Origin: Microbacterium oleivorans NBRC 103075
GTDB taxonomy: Bacteria > Actinomycetota > Actinomycetes > Actinomycetales > Microbacteriaceae
Assembly (NCBI RefSeq): GCF_001552475.1
Contig: NZ_BCRG01000007.1
Location: forward strand, 1 to 64,000
DNA length: 64,000 nt
Direction: 5' to 3'
Numbering within the stretch: the stretch's first letter is position 1; every line of letters starts with the position of its first letter. This document shows positions 8,482-17,077 of this stretch, piece by piece. The notes beneath the pieces are model-generated. The model made no database searches. It saw only the letters and a program-made list of their open reading frames with translations, and was not told where the DNA came from. Made by a program: the position numbers and the translations under genes.

Positions 8482-8906
8482 ACACCGTACGAATCGCGCG
8501 GCTCGAAGAGACCGCGCTCGACCTCGACGCCCATCTGCGTGCCGTCGAGGACCCGAAGTTCGGCGCTGTCACCACCTTCGTCGGCCGGGTGCGCGACAAC
8601 GATCCGGATGCCGCGACCACCGTCGTCGGGCTCGAATACAGCGCTCACCCCGACGCCGAAGCAACGCTGCACCGCATCGCGGAGCAGGCGGGCGACGCGT
8701 CCGGTGCCGTCGTCGCCGTCAGCCATCGCGTGGGCAACCTCGCGGTCGGCGACGCGGCGGTCGTGATCGCCGTCGCGTCGGAGCACCGCGCCGAAGCGTT
8801 CGAGGTCTGCCGCGCCGTCATCGAGACGATCAAGACCGACCTGCCCGTCTGGAAACGTCAGCTCGAGACCGACGGAACCTCGGCCTGGAAGGGCATCGGC
8901 GGCTGA
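8478..8906 (+). CDS. moaE: Molybdopterin synthase catalytic subunit MoaE
   Basis: A 142-residue MoaE. Together with MoaD it inserts two sulfurs into cyclic pyranopterin monophosphate to make molybdopterin. Diagnostic segments are GAVTTFVGRVRDN near residue 30, GLEYSAHPDAEATL, VAVSHRVGNLAVGDAAVVIAV and the C-terminal IKTDLPVWKRQ, which carries the active-site lysines. Length is normal. Its start codon overlaps the stop of moaB. Its partner moaD lies just downstream on the opposite strand, so the two subunits come from convergent operons. Confidence 0.92.
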   Translation: MNTVRIARLEETALDLDAHLRAVEDPKFGAVTTFVGRVRDNDPDAATTVVGLEYSAHPDAEATLHRIAEQAGDASGAVVAVSHRVGNLAVGDAAVVIAVASEHRAEAFEVCRAVIETIKTDLPVWKRQLETDGTSAWKGIGG

Positions 8907-8921
8907 CGCTCCGCCGCCCGC

Positions 8922-9155
8922 TCAGCCGCCCGCGAACGGCGGCAGGACGTCGATCAGTCGTGCGTCGATCAGCGGAGCGTCGCCATCCGTCCGCACGCCA
9001 TCGACGAGGACGGCGCAGTCGGGCAGTACGAGGAACAGCGACGGGTGCTCGTTGAGGATCGCGGTGCGGAGCTCGGCGAGGGTCGCCTCCGAGCGATCCT
9101 CACTCTCGGTGCCGGCAGCCTCTGCAGCGGCGGCGAAGTAGCGCACGAGAGTCAT
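8922..9155 (-). CDS. moaD: Molybdopterin synthase sulfur-carrier subunit MoaD
   Basis: A 77-residue ubiquitin-like sulfur carrier. It starts MTLVRYFAAAAEAAGTE and ends PPFAGG; the terminal Gly-Gly is the site that is adenylated by a MoeB-type enzyme and then thiocarboxylated. It partners MoaE, encoded convergently 15 bp away. It is last in the minus-strand operon moeB-like, moeA, moaC, moaD, where every junction is a 4-base overlap, including moaC-moaD at 9152-9155. Confidence 0.9.
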   Translation of the reverse strand: MTLVRYFAAAAEAAGTESEDRSEATLAELRTAILNEHPSLFLVLPDCAVLVDGVRTDGDAPLIDARLIDVLPPFAGG

Positions 9156-9637
9156 GCCTGATCCTTTTCTCCGGGCCGCACCCAGTCGCCGGAGCGACCT
9201 CCCGACTTCGCGGTGATGCGGACGTTCTCGATCACGACCGAGCGGTCGAGGCCTTTGATCATGTCGACGATGGCGAGCGCGGCGACGGAGACGGCGGTGA
9301 GCGCCTCCATCTCGATGCCGGTGCGGTCTGCCGTTCCGACGGTCGCCTCGATCTCGACACCGTCGTCGACGATGTCGAGTTCGACCGACGCGCGGTGCAC
9401 GCCGATCACGTGTGCCAGCGGCAGCAGTGTGGCGGTCGACTTCGCCGCCTGGATGCCGGCGATGCGGGCCACAGCCAGCACGTCGCCCTTCGGGGCGGTG
9501 CCGTCACGAAGGGCCGAGACGACCTCCGCGCCGCAACGGACGAAGCCCCGGGCGGTGGCGGTGCGGACCGTCGGAGTCTTGCCCGTGACGTCGACCATGT
9601 GCGCGCGGCCGGCCGAGTCGAGATGAGGAAACGTCAT
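9152..9637 (-). CDS. moaC: Cyclic pyranopterin monophosphate synthase MoaC
   Basis: A 161-residue MoaC, which converts the MoaA product into cyclic pyranopterin monophosphate. Family segments include DSAGRAHMVDVTGKTPTVRTA at the N terminus (shown in part), AGIQAAKSTATLLPLAH, the TGIEMEALTAVSVAALAIVDM helix and the C-terminal KSGGRSGDW. A longer open frame extends upstream to 9973, but ATG 9637 gives the usual family length and a 4-base overlap with the moeA stop, so it is chosen here. Confidence 0.92.
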   Translation of the reverse strand: MTFPHLDSAGRAHMVDVTGKTPTVRTATARGFVRCGAEVVSALRDGTAPKGDVLAVARIAGIQAAKSTATLLPLAHVIGVHRASVELDIVDDGVEIEATVGTADRTGIEMEALTAVSVAALAIVDMIKGLDRSVVIENVRITAKSGGRSGDWVRPGEKDQA

Positions 9638-10866
9638 CCGACCAGCATGACATCTAGCTCGTCGCCGACGGCCACGACGGCGACCTCTGCCGGGACGATC
9701 GCGAAAGCGGATGCCTGTGCGAGCCCGCCGGCCAGGTGCGAGCCCGATCCTCCCGCCGTCGCCGGGCGCACGGTGCGGGCGGCGAGGTCGACCACCGCTG
9801 GCAGGTACTGCCGCCGTCCGGGCGGCGGCTTCCACGACTCCGCCGCGGTCATCGTCAGGTGGGCTCGGTGGATGACCGATCTGCTCTGGAGAGCGAGAAG
9901 GGCAGGGCGCACGAACACCTCGAACGACACGGCCACGCTGACCGGGTTTCCGGGGAGGCCGAACACCAGGCATCCGTCGCCCACGGTTCCGAAGGCCTGC
10001 GGTTTGCCGGGCTGCATCGAGATCTTCGCGAACTCGACCTCGCCGTGGCCGTCGAAGGCGGCGCGCACCGGCTCGTAGGCGCCGGCGCTCACCCCGCCGG
10101 TGAAGATGATGACGTCGGCACCCGCGGCGCGCGCATCGGCGGTGACCTGGGCGACGGCTGCGCCGTCGTCCGAGACGCGAGCGATCATGACCACCTCGGC
10201 ATCCGCATCGGCGACGAGCCCAGCGAGCAGGGGACCGTTCGAGTCGGGGATGAGGCCGCGCCGCACGGTCTCGCCGGGGGCGATCAGCTCACTGCCGGTG
10301 GACACGACGGCGACGCGGGGCGCGCGGGCCACGGTCACTTCGTCGGCTCCCGCGGCCACGGCGGCAGCCACCTGGAACGCACCCATCCGCTGACCCGCCT
10401 CGACGACGACGTCGCCGGCGCGGAGGTCGGCGCCGCGGCGACGGATGAACGCCCCGGGGGCGGGGGCTTCGAGCACGTGGATGACGTCGAGCGAGTTCGC
10501 CAGCCCGCCCGCGGTGGCTTCGAACGGCACGATGGCGTCGGCTGCCGTGGGCGTAGGTGAGCCCGTCATGATGCGGGCGGTTTCCCCCGCGGCGAGCGGG
10601 GGATCTACCGAGACGCCGGCGGGCAGGTCGGCGACGACCCGGAGCGCGATCGGGGTGTCGGGGCCGGCAGTCGCGACGTCGGCCGCGTGCACGGCGAACC
10701 CGTCCATCGCGGAATTGTCGAAGAGCGGGATGTCGTGGGCGGCGACGGCCGGTGCCGCGAGGGTGCGGCCGGCTGACTCGGGCGTCGGCACGGTCTCTCC
10801 AGGGAGGGTGCGGACGGCAGCCAGCACGCGGGCGAGCTGCTCCTCGACGCTGCGCAGCCCGCTCAT
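9634..10866 (-). CDS. moeA: Molybdopterin molybdenumtransferase MoeA
   Basis: A 410-residue MoeA, which inserts molybdate into adenylated molybdopterin. It shows SVEEQLARVLAAV at the start, AHDIPLFDNSAMDGFAV near residue 45, the MPT-binding IIFTGGVSAGAYEPVRAAF near residue 250, and LPGNPVSVAVSFEVFVRP further on. A short C-terminal beta domain follows. The start codon overlaps the stop of the upstream MoeB-like gene by four bases. Function is well supported by family and by its place in the operon. Confidence 0.93.
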   Translation of the reverse strand: MSGLRSVEEQLARVLAAVRTLPGETVPTPESAGRTLAAPAVAAHDIPLFDNSAMDGFAVHAADVATAGPDTPIALRVVADLPAGVSVDPPLAAGETARIMTGSPTPTAADAIVPFEATAGGLANSLDVIHVLEAPAPGAFIRRRGADLRAGDVVVEAGQRMGAFQVAAAVAAGADEVTVARAPRVAVVSTGSELIAPGETVRRGLIPDSNGPLLAGLVADADAEVVMIARVSDDGAAVAQVTADARAAGADVIIFTGGVSAGAYEPVRAAFDGHGEVEFAKISMQPGKPQAFGTVGDGCLVFGLPGNPVSVAVSFEVFVRPALLALQSRSVIHRAHLTMTAAESWKPPPGRRQYLPAVVDLAARTVRPATAGGSGSHLAGGLAQASAFAIVPAEVAVVAVGDELDVMLVG

Positions 10867-11642
10867 GCGGATGCCGCAGCCGTGGCGGCGGAGCGGAGGG
10901 GGATCTCGCGCTGGCGACCCGAGAGGGAGTCGAGGACGAGCAGACGTCCGAGCAACGGTTCGCCGACGCCGATCGCGAGCTTGACGACCTCAGTCGACAG
11001 GAGCCCTCCGACCTGCACGCAGAGCGCGCCGAGCACGCCGACCTGCGCGCACGTGGGCGGGTCGCCCTCGGTGCCGACGGCGAAGAGGTCGTTGAGGACG
11101 ACGGGGTCGGCGTCGGTCGGGTTCGACCAGAAGACCGTGACCTGCGCGTACCACTCCCGCACAGCGCCCCAGACGAGAGGGATGCCGAGCGCTTCGGCGG
11201 CGGCGGCGACGGCTCGACGCGTCGCGAACGAGTCGCTCGTGTCGATGACGACGTCGGCGTCGGCGAAGAACTCCTGTGCGTTGGTCTCGTCGAGGCGGGC
11301 GGTGACGGGTCGGACAACGGTGGCCGGCGACAGGGCGGCGACCGCACGCACCGTGCTCTCCGTCTTGTGCACGCCGATGTCTTCGATGCGGTGCGCGATC
11401 TGGCGCTGCAGGTTGTGGAGCTCGACGATGTCGTCGTCGATCACCGTGATCGCGCCGACGCCCGCGGCGGCGAGGGCGAGGATCGCCGGCGAGCCGATCC
11501 CCCCGGCTCCGACGACGGCGACGCGGGTGGCGGCGAGTCGACGTTGACCCTCGTCGCCGATGCCCTTGAGTACCGTGTGGCGTGCGGTTCGCTTGCGCTC
11601 GTCGGGATCCAACTCGGACACGGGATCGACCAGGGGGCGCAT
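10863..11642 (-). CDS. moeB: MoeB/ThiF-family adenylyltransferase
   Basis: A 259-residue E1-like enzyme that should adenylate the C terminus of MoaD. The ATP-binding VAVVGAGGIGSPAILALAAAG (shown within its first 80 residues), the following DDDIVELHNLQRQ and the VIDTSDSFATRRAV segment are typical. Asp and Arg positions of the active site are present. Unlike E. coli MoeB, I see no CxxC pairs that would bind structural zinc, and no C-terminal rhodanese domain; the only nearby cysteines are in PTCAQVGVLG and ALCVQ. It is first in the minus-strand moeB-moeA-moaC-moaD operon and divergent from the HTH-TOBE gene. Confidence 0.85.
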   Translation of the reverse strand: MRPLVDPVSELDPDERKRTARHTVLKGIGDEGQRRLAATRVAVVGAGGIGSPAILALAAAGVGAITVIDDDIVELHNLQRQIAHRIEDIGVHKTESTVRAVAALSPATVVRPVTARLDETNAQEFFADADVVIDTSDSFATRRAVAAAAEALGIPLVWGAVREWYAQVTVFWSNPTDADPVVLNDLFAVGTEGDPPTCAQVGVLGALCVQVGGLLSTEVVKLAIGVGEPLLGRLLVLDSLSGRQREIPLRSAATAAASA

Positions 11643-11767
11643 GACCCGAGTTTACGCGTCAGGGGGCTGTGCAAGCGTGCCGCGTGATCGGATTCTCGGC
11701 GGGTCGTCGAGCCGCACTTGCGGATTGAAAGGCTGTGCAGGACCCGCGGATGCGGCATCATCGAAGA

Positions 11768-12160
11768 ATGACGACGTACCGCGTGGCTCGGGCCGCACGC
11801 CTGTTGGGCGTCAGCGACGATTCGGTCCGGCGATGGATCGACCAGGGGCTGCTGCCGGTGACGGATGCCGTCCCTGCCGAGATCCCCGGCGAGGCGCTCG
11901 CGGCCTTCGCGGTGTCGATGGCGAACGATCCCGGCGACGGGCAAGAACACCGCTCCAGCGCGCGGAACAGCTTCGTCGGAATCGTGACGCGCGTGCAGGT
12001 CGACGGTGTCATGGCGCAGGTCGACATCCAGTCCGGTCCCCACCGCGTCGTATCGCTTCTCTCGGCCGAGGCGGTGCACGAGTTGCAACTCGAGGTCGGC
12101 ACGCTTGCGCGGGCATCGGTGAAGGCCACGAACGTCGTCGTCGAGATCGCGGGGGAGTGA
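11768..12160 (+). CDS. HTH-TOBE molybdate-binding protein (MopI-like regulator)
   Basis: A 130-residue protein joining an excisionase/MerR-type helix-turn-helix (YRVARAARLLGVSDDSVRRWIDQG, of which the first 20 residues are most diagnostic) to a C-terminal TOBE/Mop domain (NSFVGIVTRVQVDGVMAQVDI, ending VKATNVVVEIAGE). TOBE domains bind molybdate. It is the first gene of the unit followed by modABC and starts in the divergent gap facing the moeB operon, so a molybdate-responsive repressor of one or both units is a reasonable inference. ATG 11768 is chosen because the HTH begins at once; an ATG at 11735 is less likely. Confidence 0.8.
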   Translation: MTTYRVARAARLLGVSDDSVRRWIDQGLLPVTDAVPAEIPGEALAAFAVSMANDPGDGQEHRSSARNSFVGIVTRVQVDGVMAQVDIQSGPHRVVSLLSAEAVHELQLEVGTLARASVKATNVVVEIAGE

Positions 12161-12161
12161 C

Positions 12162-12911
12162 GTGCCTCGTTCCCTGCTCCGACCCGTGGCGCTCGGTGCG
12201 CTCGCACTTCTCCTGACCGGATGCGCCGCGTCGCCGCCCTCCGGCGATGACATCTCAGGATCGCTCACCGTCTACGCTGCCGCCTCCCTGAAGACGTCGT
12301 TCGACGAGGTGGCCGAAGCGTTCACGGCGCAGCATCCCGGCATCCGGATCAGTCCCGTCTACGACGGCTCGTCGACGCTCGCGACCCAGATCGATGCGGG
12401 GGCGCCGGCAGACGTGTTCGCGTCGGCCGATGAAGCCACGATGGCCAAGGTGTCCGAGTTCGCCGTCAGTCCGAAGGTGTTCGCCTCGAACACGCTCGTG
12501 ATCGTCGTTCCCGCCGGGAACCCGAAGGAGGTGACGAGCCTCGCCGACCTGTCGCGCGTCGTGACGGTGCTGTGTGCGCCCGAGGTGCCGTGCGGCGCGG
12601 CATCCGCGAAGCTGCTCACCGCCGCTGACGTGACGGTCGACGCCGCCAGTCTCGAGCAGAACGTGACCGCCGTGCTCACGAAGGTCGCGGCGGGCGAGGC
12701 AGACGCGGGCCTCGTGTACGCGACCGATGTGATCGGGCGCGACGACGTCGCCGCGGTCGTTCCCGAGGGCAGCGACAAGGTCGTCAACGAGTACCCGATC
12801 GCCGCGTTGAAGGATGCCGCGAATCCGCAGGCGGCGAAGGCTTTCGTCGACTTCGTGCTGTCGGACGCTGGGCAGAAGATCCTCCACGACCGCGGCTTCG
12901 GAGCGCCGTGA
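12162..12911 (+). CDS. modA: Molybdate ABC transporter substrate-binding lipoprotein ModA
   Basis: A 249-residue lipoprotein with signal peptide MPRSLLRPVALGALALLLTG and a lipobox cysteine just after it. The mature part reads as ModA: SLTVYAAASLKTSFDEVAEAF, YDGSSTLATQIDAGAPADVFASAD (in part), and AGEADAGLVYATDV. It captures molybdate outside the cell for ModBC. The GTG start lies two bases after the stop of the HTH-TOBE gene, and its stop overlaps modB, so the unit is polycistronic. Confidence 0.93.
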   Translation: MPRSLLRPVALGALALLLTGCAASPPSGDDISGSLTVYAAASLKTSFDEVAEAFTAQHPGIRISPVYDGSSTLATQIDAGAPADVFASADEATMAKVSEFAVSPKVFASNTLVIVVPAGNPKEVTSLADLSRVVTVLCAPEVPCGAASAKLLTAADVTVDAASLEQNVTAVLTKVAAGEADAGLVYATDVIGRDDVAAVVPEGSDKVVNEYPIAALKDAANPQAAKAFVDFVLSDAGQKILHDRGFGAP

Positions 12912-13696
12912 GTACGGTGGCTGATCGCGGGTACGTTCCCCGTGCCCTGGCGTTCCCCGCGCTCCTCGGGCTGTGCTTCCTGATCCTGCCCCTCATCGCC
13001 CTGATCGCCCGCGTGGAGTGGGCCACCTTCGTCGCCGACGTGACATCGCCGACGGCGCTGGCCGCCCTCGGTCTCTCGTTCGGTACCGGAATCGCCGCCA
13101 CCGCGATCTGCGTCGTGATCGGTGTGCCGCTCGCCCTGTTGATCGCCCGGTCGGGTCCCCGGCTTGCCGCCGTGCTGCGTGCCGCGGTGACGGTGCCGCT
13201 CGTGCTGCCCCCGATGGTCGGCGGCATCGCGCTGCTGTACCTGTTCGGCCGCGCCGGGTGGCTCGGAGGACTCGGGCTGTCGTTCACGACGCCGGCGGTC
13301 GTGCTCGCGCAGACCTTCGTGGCACTGCCGTTCCTCGTGCTGGCCGTCGAGGGCGCGGTGCGTTCGACGGGCGTGGACTTCGAACGGACTGCGGCGGCGC
13401 TGGGAGCCGGCCGCTGGACGATCCTCCGCCGCATCACGCTTCCCCTCGCAGCGCCCGGGATCGTCGCCGGAACCGTGCTGTGCTTCGCGCGGGCGATCGG
13501 CGAGTTCGGCGCGACTGCCCTCTTCGCCGGCAATCGGCCCGGCGTCACGCAGACGATGCCGCTTGCGATCTACACGGCGTTCAACGGCGCCGGGGTCACG
13601 CAGGGGACGGCCGTCGCCCTTGCGCTGCTGCTTCTCGCGACAGCGGTTCTCGTGCTGATGCTGGTGCGCGGCTGGCGACCGGGGGCCGCGCGATGA
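12908..13696 (+). CDS. modB: Molybdate ABC transporter permease ModB
   Basis: A 262-residue inner-membrane permease with about six hydrophobic helices. The cytoplasmic coupling loop shows EFERTAAALGAGRWTILRRI-type sequence near residue 155 (the EAA motif), and the segment VLCFARAIGEFGATALFAG is characteristic of ModB. It pairs with ModC. The GTG start overlaps the modA stop (GTGA), and the stop overlaps the modC start. Confidence 0.92.
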   Translation: MSTVADRGYVPRALAFPALLGLCFLILPLIALIARVEWATFVADVTSPTALAALGLSFGTGIAATAICVVIGVPLALLIARSGPRLAAVLRAAVTVPLVLPPMVGGIALLYLFGRAGWLGGLGLSFTTPAVVLAQTFVALPFLVLAVEGAVRSTGVDFERTAAALGAGRWTILRRITLPLAAPGIVAGTVLCFARAIGEFGATALFAGNRPGVTQTMPLAIYTAFNGAGVTQGTAVALALLLLATAVLVLMLVRGWRPGAAR

Positions 13697-14742
13697 GCGG
13701 GCTGCGGGCGCACGTCGTCGTCGACCGGTCCCGCTTCCGCGTGGATGTCATGATCGACGCCGCGGCGGGGGAGACGGTCGCGGTGATGGGTCCGAGCGGC
13801 GCCGGCAAGTCGACGCTGCTGTCGGCGCTCGCCGGCCTGGTGTCGCTCGACGGCGGGGAGATCACCGTCGCGGACCGCACGGTCGAGCGCGTGGCCGCAC
13901 CTCGGGTGAGCACGGCGCCGATGCATCGCGGAGTGGTGCTGCTCGGGCAGGATCCGCGCCTGTTCCCCCACTTGAGCGCACGGGAGAACGTCGCGTTCGG
14001 CCCCCGTGCCGCGGGAACGCCTGCGGCACGGGCGCGCGCCGACGCCGATGAGTGGCTCGAACGCGTCGGACTAGGCGGCCTGGGGCCTCGTATGCCGCGT
14101 GAACTGTCCGGAGGAGAGCAGCAGCGCGTCGCGATCGCGCGGGCGCTGTCGGCGTCGCCACGGGTGGTGCTGCTCGATGAGCCCTTCGTCGCGCTCGATC
14201 CGGTCACGGCCTCGTCGATCCGCGGGATGCTGCGCGAACAGCTCGTCGGCACGACGACGGTCGCCGTGACGCACGACGCCGGCGACGCGGTCGCGTTGGC
14301 CGAGCGACTGTTCGTGATCGACGCGGGAGCTGTGGTGCAGACCGGTCCCGTGCGCGAGGTCTTGCGGGCACCGGCATCCGCCTTCGTCGCCTCGATCGCC
14401 GACATGAATCGGATGCCCGGAGTCGCTGCGCGAGGAGGGTGGTCGGACTCGGACGGCCACCTGCTGACAAGCTCGGATGTCGCTTCGACCGCGCTCGCCA
14501 CCGCGGACGGGACGGCGCTCGCCGCCGTGTTCCGCCCGAGTGATGCGAGGGTCGTGGCGGGGGAAGGCGCGAACACCTGGAAGGCGACCGTTCTGCGCGT
14601 CGAGCCGACGCTGTCGGGCTCGCGGATCCACACGTCCGCGGGCGCGGTGGATGTCGACGACACGCGCGACGCTTGGTCATCCGGCGACACGGTGTGGCTG
14701 CACGTCGACCTGTCGCGCGTGCGGTTCGTGCCGCTGCCGTGA
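13693..14742 (+). CDS. modC: Molybdate ABC transporter ATP-binding protein ModC
   Basis: A 349-residue ATPase with Walker A GPSGAGKST near residue 35, signature LSGGEQQRVAIARAL, Walker B VVLLDEPFVALD and switch histidine in VAVTHDAGDAVAL. The C-terminal ~75 residues form a TOBE-like molybdate-sensing domain (FRPSDARVVAG, TVLRVEPTLSGSRI). It energises ModB. The start is an ATG overlapping the modB stop. A longer frame upstream is the antisense-like reading of modB and was not used. Confidence 0.92.
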   Translation: MSGLRAHVVVDRSRFRVDVMIDAAAGETVAVMGPSGAGKSTLLSALAGLVSLDGGEITVADRTVERVAAPRVSTAPMHRGVVLLGQDPRLFPHLSARENVAFGPRAAGTPAARARADADEWLERVGLGGLGPRMPRELSGGEQQRVAIARALSASPRVVLLDEPFVALDPVTASSIRGMLREQLVGTTTVAVTHDAGDAVALAERLFVIDAGAVVQTGPVREVLRAPASAFVASIADMNRMPGVAARGGWSDSDGHLLTSSDVASTALATADGTALAAVFRPSDARVVAGEGANTWKATVLRVEPTLSGSRIHTSAGAVDVDDTRDAWSSGDTVWLHVDLSRVRFVPLP

Positions 14743-14817
14743 AGGTGCCCTGATCAGCCCAGATCCAGGCGGCGGCGATTAGGCTCTGATGATGGGATGC
14801 CACTGGGGGACGACGCG

Positions 14818-15906
14818 ATGACGGCCATCCCGATCACGATCGGTCGGGCGCCGCAGATCGCGCCTCACTCGGGCGCGGCTCCCGACCCGGCCGCCGGCCT
14901 CGTCGACACGCACGGACGCATTCACCGCGACCTGCGGATCTCGCTCACCGACCGCTGCTCCCTGCGCTGCACGTACTGCATGCCCGAGCAGGGCAACGAG
15001 TGGTTGGCACGCACGAGCATCCTCACGACCGACGAGATCGTCGAGATCGCGGAGGTCGCGGCGAGCCTCGGCATCCGCACATTCCGGCTCACCGGTGGCG
15101 AGCCGCTGCTGCGCACCGACATCGTCGACGTGGTGCGCCGCGTCGCTGCGATCTCAGGCCCCGACGGGCCGGTCGAGGTCGCGATGACGACCAACGGCAT
15201 CCGTCTCGCCGAGGTGCTGCCCGATCTCATCGACGCCGGCCTGACGCGACTCAACATCAGCATCGACACGATCGATCGCGAGCGGTTCGCCGCGCTCACC
15301 CGTCGTGATCGGCTCGACGACGTGCTCGAGGGGATCGCGGCAGCCGCGGCATCCGATCTGAAGCCCTTGAAGCTGAACGCCGTGGCGATGCGGGGCGTGA
15401 ACGACGACCAGCTTGCCGACCTCGTCGCCTTCGCGATGGAGGTGGGCGCGCAGTTGCGGTTCATCGAGCAGATGCCGCTGGATTCCGGGCACACGTGGGA
15501 TCGGAGCTCGATGGTGACGCGCGAGGAGATCCTCGAGGCGCTGTCGGAGCGCTGGTCTCTCGAGCCGGTTCCCGGCCGCGGCGGGGCGCCCGCCGAGAAG
15601 TGGCGCATCGACGGCGGTCCACACGAGGTGGGCGTGATCGCGTCGGTGACCGCGCCCTTCTGCGGAGCGTGCGACCGGTTGCGCCTGACCGCCGACGGTC
15701 AGTTCCGCAACTGCCTCTTCTCGCTGACCGAGTACGACGTGACGACCGCGGTGCGGGGGATGCCGGTGGGCGCCGCCCTTGAGGACCGTCAGCGCGTGAT
15801 CGCCGAGATCCTGCACGCGTGCGTGCTGGGGAAGCTGCCCGGCCACGCGATCAACGACCCGTCGTTCCTGCAGCCCGCGCGGGGCATGAACGCGATCGGG
15901 GGCTGA
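14818..15906 (+). CDS. moaA: GTP 3',8-cyclase MoaA (radical SAM)
   Basis: A 362-residue radical SAM enzyme catalysing the first step of molybdenum cofactor synthesis from GTP. The SAM-binding cluster motif is CSLRCTYC near residue 47. The C-terminal cluster is in FCGACDRLRLTADGQFRNC, and the protein ends with the conserved Gly-Gly (NAIGG). ATG 14818 is preceded by GGGGGA at ideal distance and is preferred over the in-frame ATG at 14797. It lies 75 bp after modC and may be cotranscribed with modABC. Confidence 0.93.
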   Translation: MTAIPITIGRAPQIAPHSGAAPDPAAGLVDTHGRIHRDLRISLTDRCSLRCTYCMPEQGNEWLARTSILTTDEIVEIAEVAASLGIRTFRLTGGEPLLRTDIVDVVRRVAAISGPDGPVEVAMTTNGIRLAEVLPDLIDAGLTRLNISIDTIDRERFAALTRRDRLDDVLEGIAAAAASDLKPLKLNAVAMRGVNDDQLADLVAFAMEVGAQLRFIEQMPLDSGHTWDRSSMVTREEILEALSERWSLEPVPGRGGAPAEKWRIDGGPHEVGVIASVTAPFCGACDRLRLTADGQFRNCLFSLTEYDVTTAVRGMPVGAALEDRQRVIAEILHACVLGKLPGHAINDPSFLQPARGMNAIGG

Positions 15907-16006
15907 CGAGCGTGCTCGTCTCGCGACGACGAGTGCGCTGTACCCGAGACATCGTCGGAACCGCAAGGCTCTGCCGGACAGCTCGCATCGCGCACACACT
16001 GCGGGT

Positions 16007-17077
16007 GTGACCCGCCTGCAGGAAGACTCTTCCCCCATCCATCTGAGCGACGGTCCCATCCGCGATTCGGGGGCCGCGTTGCTCGACGAGGCCGGTCGGA
16101 TCGACGGGTTCGGTACGAACGTTGCCACCACGCTCGCCTGGGCCGTCGGTGTGGGCGCTGCACGCGGTCACGAGCGTTCACTCTCGGACGACTGGTCGTT
16201 CCTCGCTGCGGTCGCGAGTCGGGATGTGGGTGCTGCGCGCATCCTCGAACCCCACCTCGACGCGCTCGACATCCTCGACCAAGCGGGTCGCGACGGGTAC
16301 GACGTCGACCTCGCGTCGATCCACGCGGATTCCGGCTCGTCATGGGGAGTGTTCGCCGCCGAAGGCGCGGGGATGCGGCTCGAGGTGCAGGGCGACGGCT
16401 CGGGGTGGCGGCTGACGGGAACGAAGCCATGGTGCTCGCTCGCACAGCACCTGACACATGCGCTCATCACCGCCTGGGTCGGCGACGAGCGTCGGCTGTT
16501 CGCGGTCGCGTTGCAGACACCCGACGTGACACCTCACACGGGACCATGGCATGCGCGGGGACTCCGACAGGTCGTGAGCGCGCCGGTCGATTTCGTCTCG
16601 GCTCCGGCCGTGCCTGTGGGCGAGCCTGGCTGGTACCTGCGCCGCCCCGGCTTTGCGGCCGGTGGCATCGGGGTGGCCGCGTGTTGGTGGGGCGGCGCGC
16701 TGCCGCTGCGGGACGCCCTCGCCGGTGCCGCGCAGCGCGAGGGCGCGGATCAGCTGTCGCGCGTCCACCTGGGCCGAGTGGATGTGGCGCTCTGGACCGC
16801 AAGACTCGCCCTGCGATCGGCGGCGCAGGAGATGGGCCGGCTGCCCGAGGCATCCCATCCCGGTGCTCTCGCCGCACGCGTCCGGGCGGTCGTCGCCGGC
16901 GCGGTCGAGACGGCGATCGACGAATCCGCTCGCGCGCTGGGGCCTTTGCCCCTCGTGGCTGACGAGGCTCATGCCCGCCGGGTGGCCGACCTCGAGATCT
17001 ACCTGCGTCAACATCACGACGAACGCGATCTGGCTCGCATCGGCGCCGACATCGTGGAAGGGCGGGGCGCATGGTGA
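16007..17077 (+). CDS. Acyl-CoA dehydrogenase-like protein
   Basis: A 356-residue flavoprotein-type sequence. The middle domain has WRLTGTKPWCSLAQHLTHAL, matching the FAD-binding strand of acyl-CoA dehydrogenases, and the C-terminal third is a helical bundle. It is short for the family and diverges in the C-terminal domain; I cannot locate a clear catalytic glutamate, so it may act on an unusual substrate. The GTG start has no strong ribosome binding site. It overlaps the PIG-L/methyltransferase gene by 7 bp, which in turn overlaps a glycosyltransferase, so all three probably serve one pathway. Confidence 0.75.
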   Translation: MTRLQEDSSPIHLSDGPIRDSGAALLDEAGRIDGFGTNVATTLAWAVGVGAARGHERSLSDDWSFLAAVASRDVGAARILEPHLDALDILDQAGRDGYDVDLASIHADSGSSWGVFAAEGAGMRLEVQGDGSGWRLTGTKPWCSLAQHLTHALITAWVGDERRLFAVALQTPDVTPHTGPWHARGLRQVVSAPVDFVSAPAVPVGEPGWYLRRPGFAAGGIGVAACWWGGALPLRDALAGAAQREGADQLSRVHLGRVDVALWTARLALRSAAQEMGRLPEASHPGALAARVRAVVAGAVETAIDESARALGPLPLVADEAHARRVADLEIYLRQHHDERDLARIGADIVEGRGAW

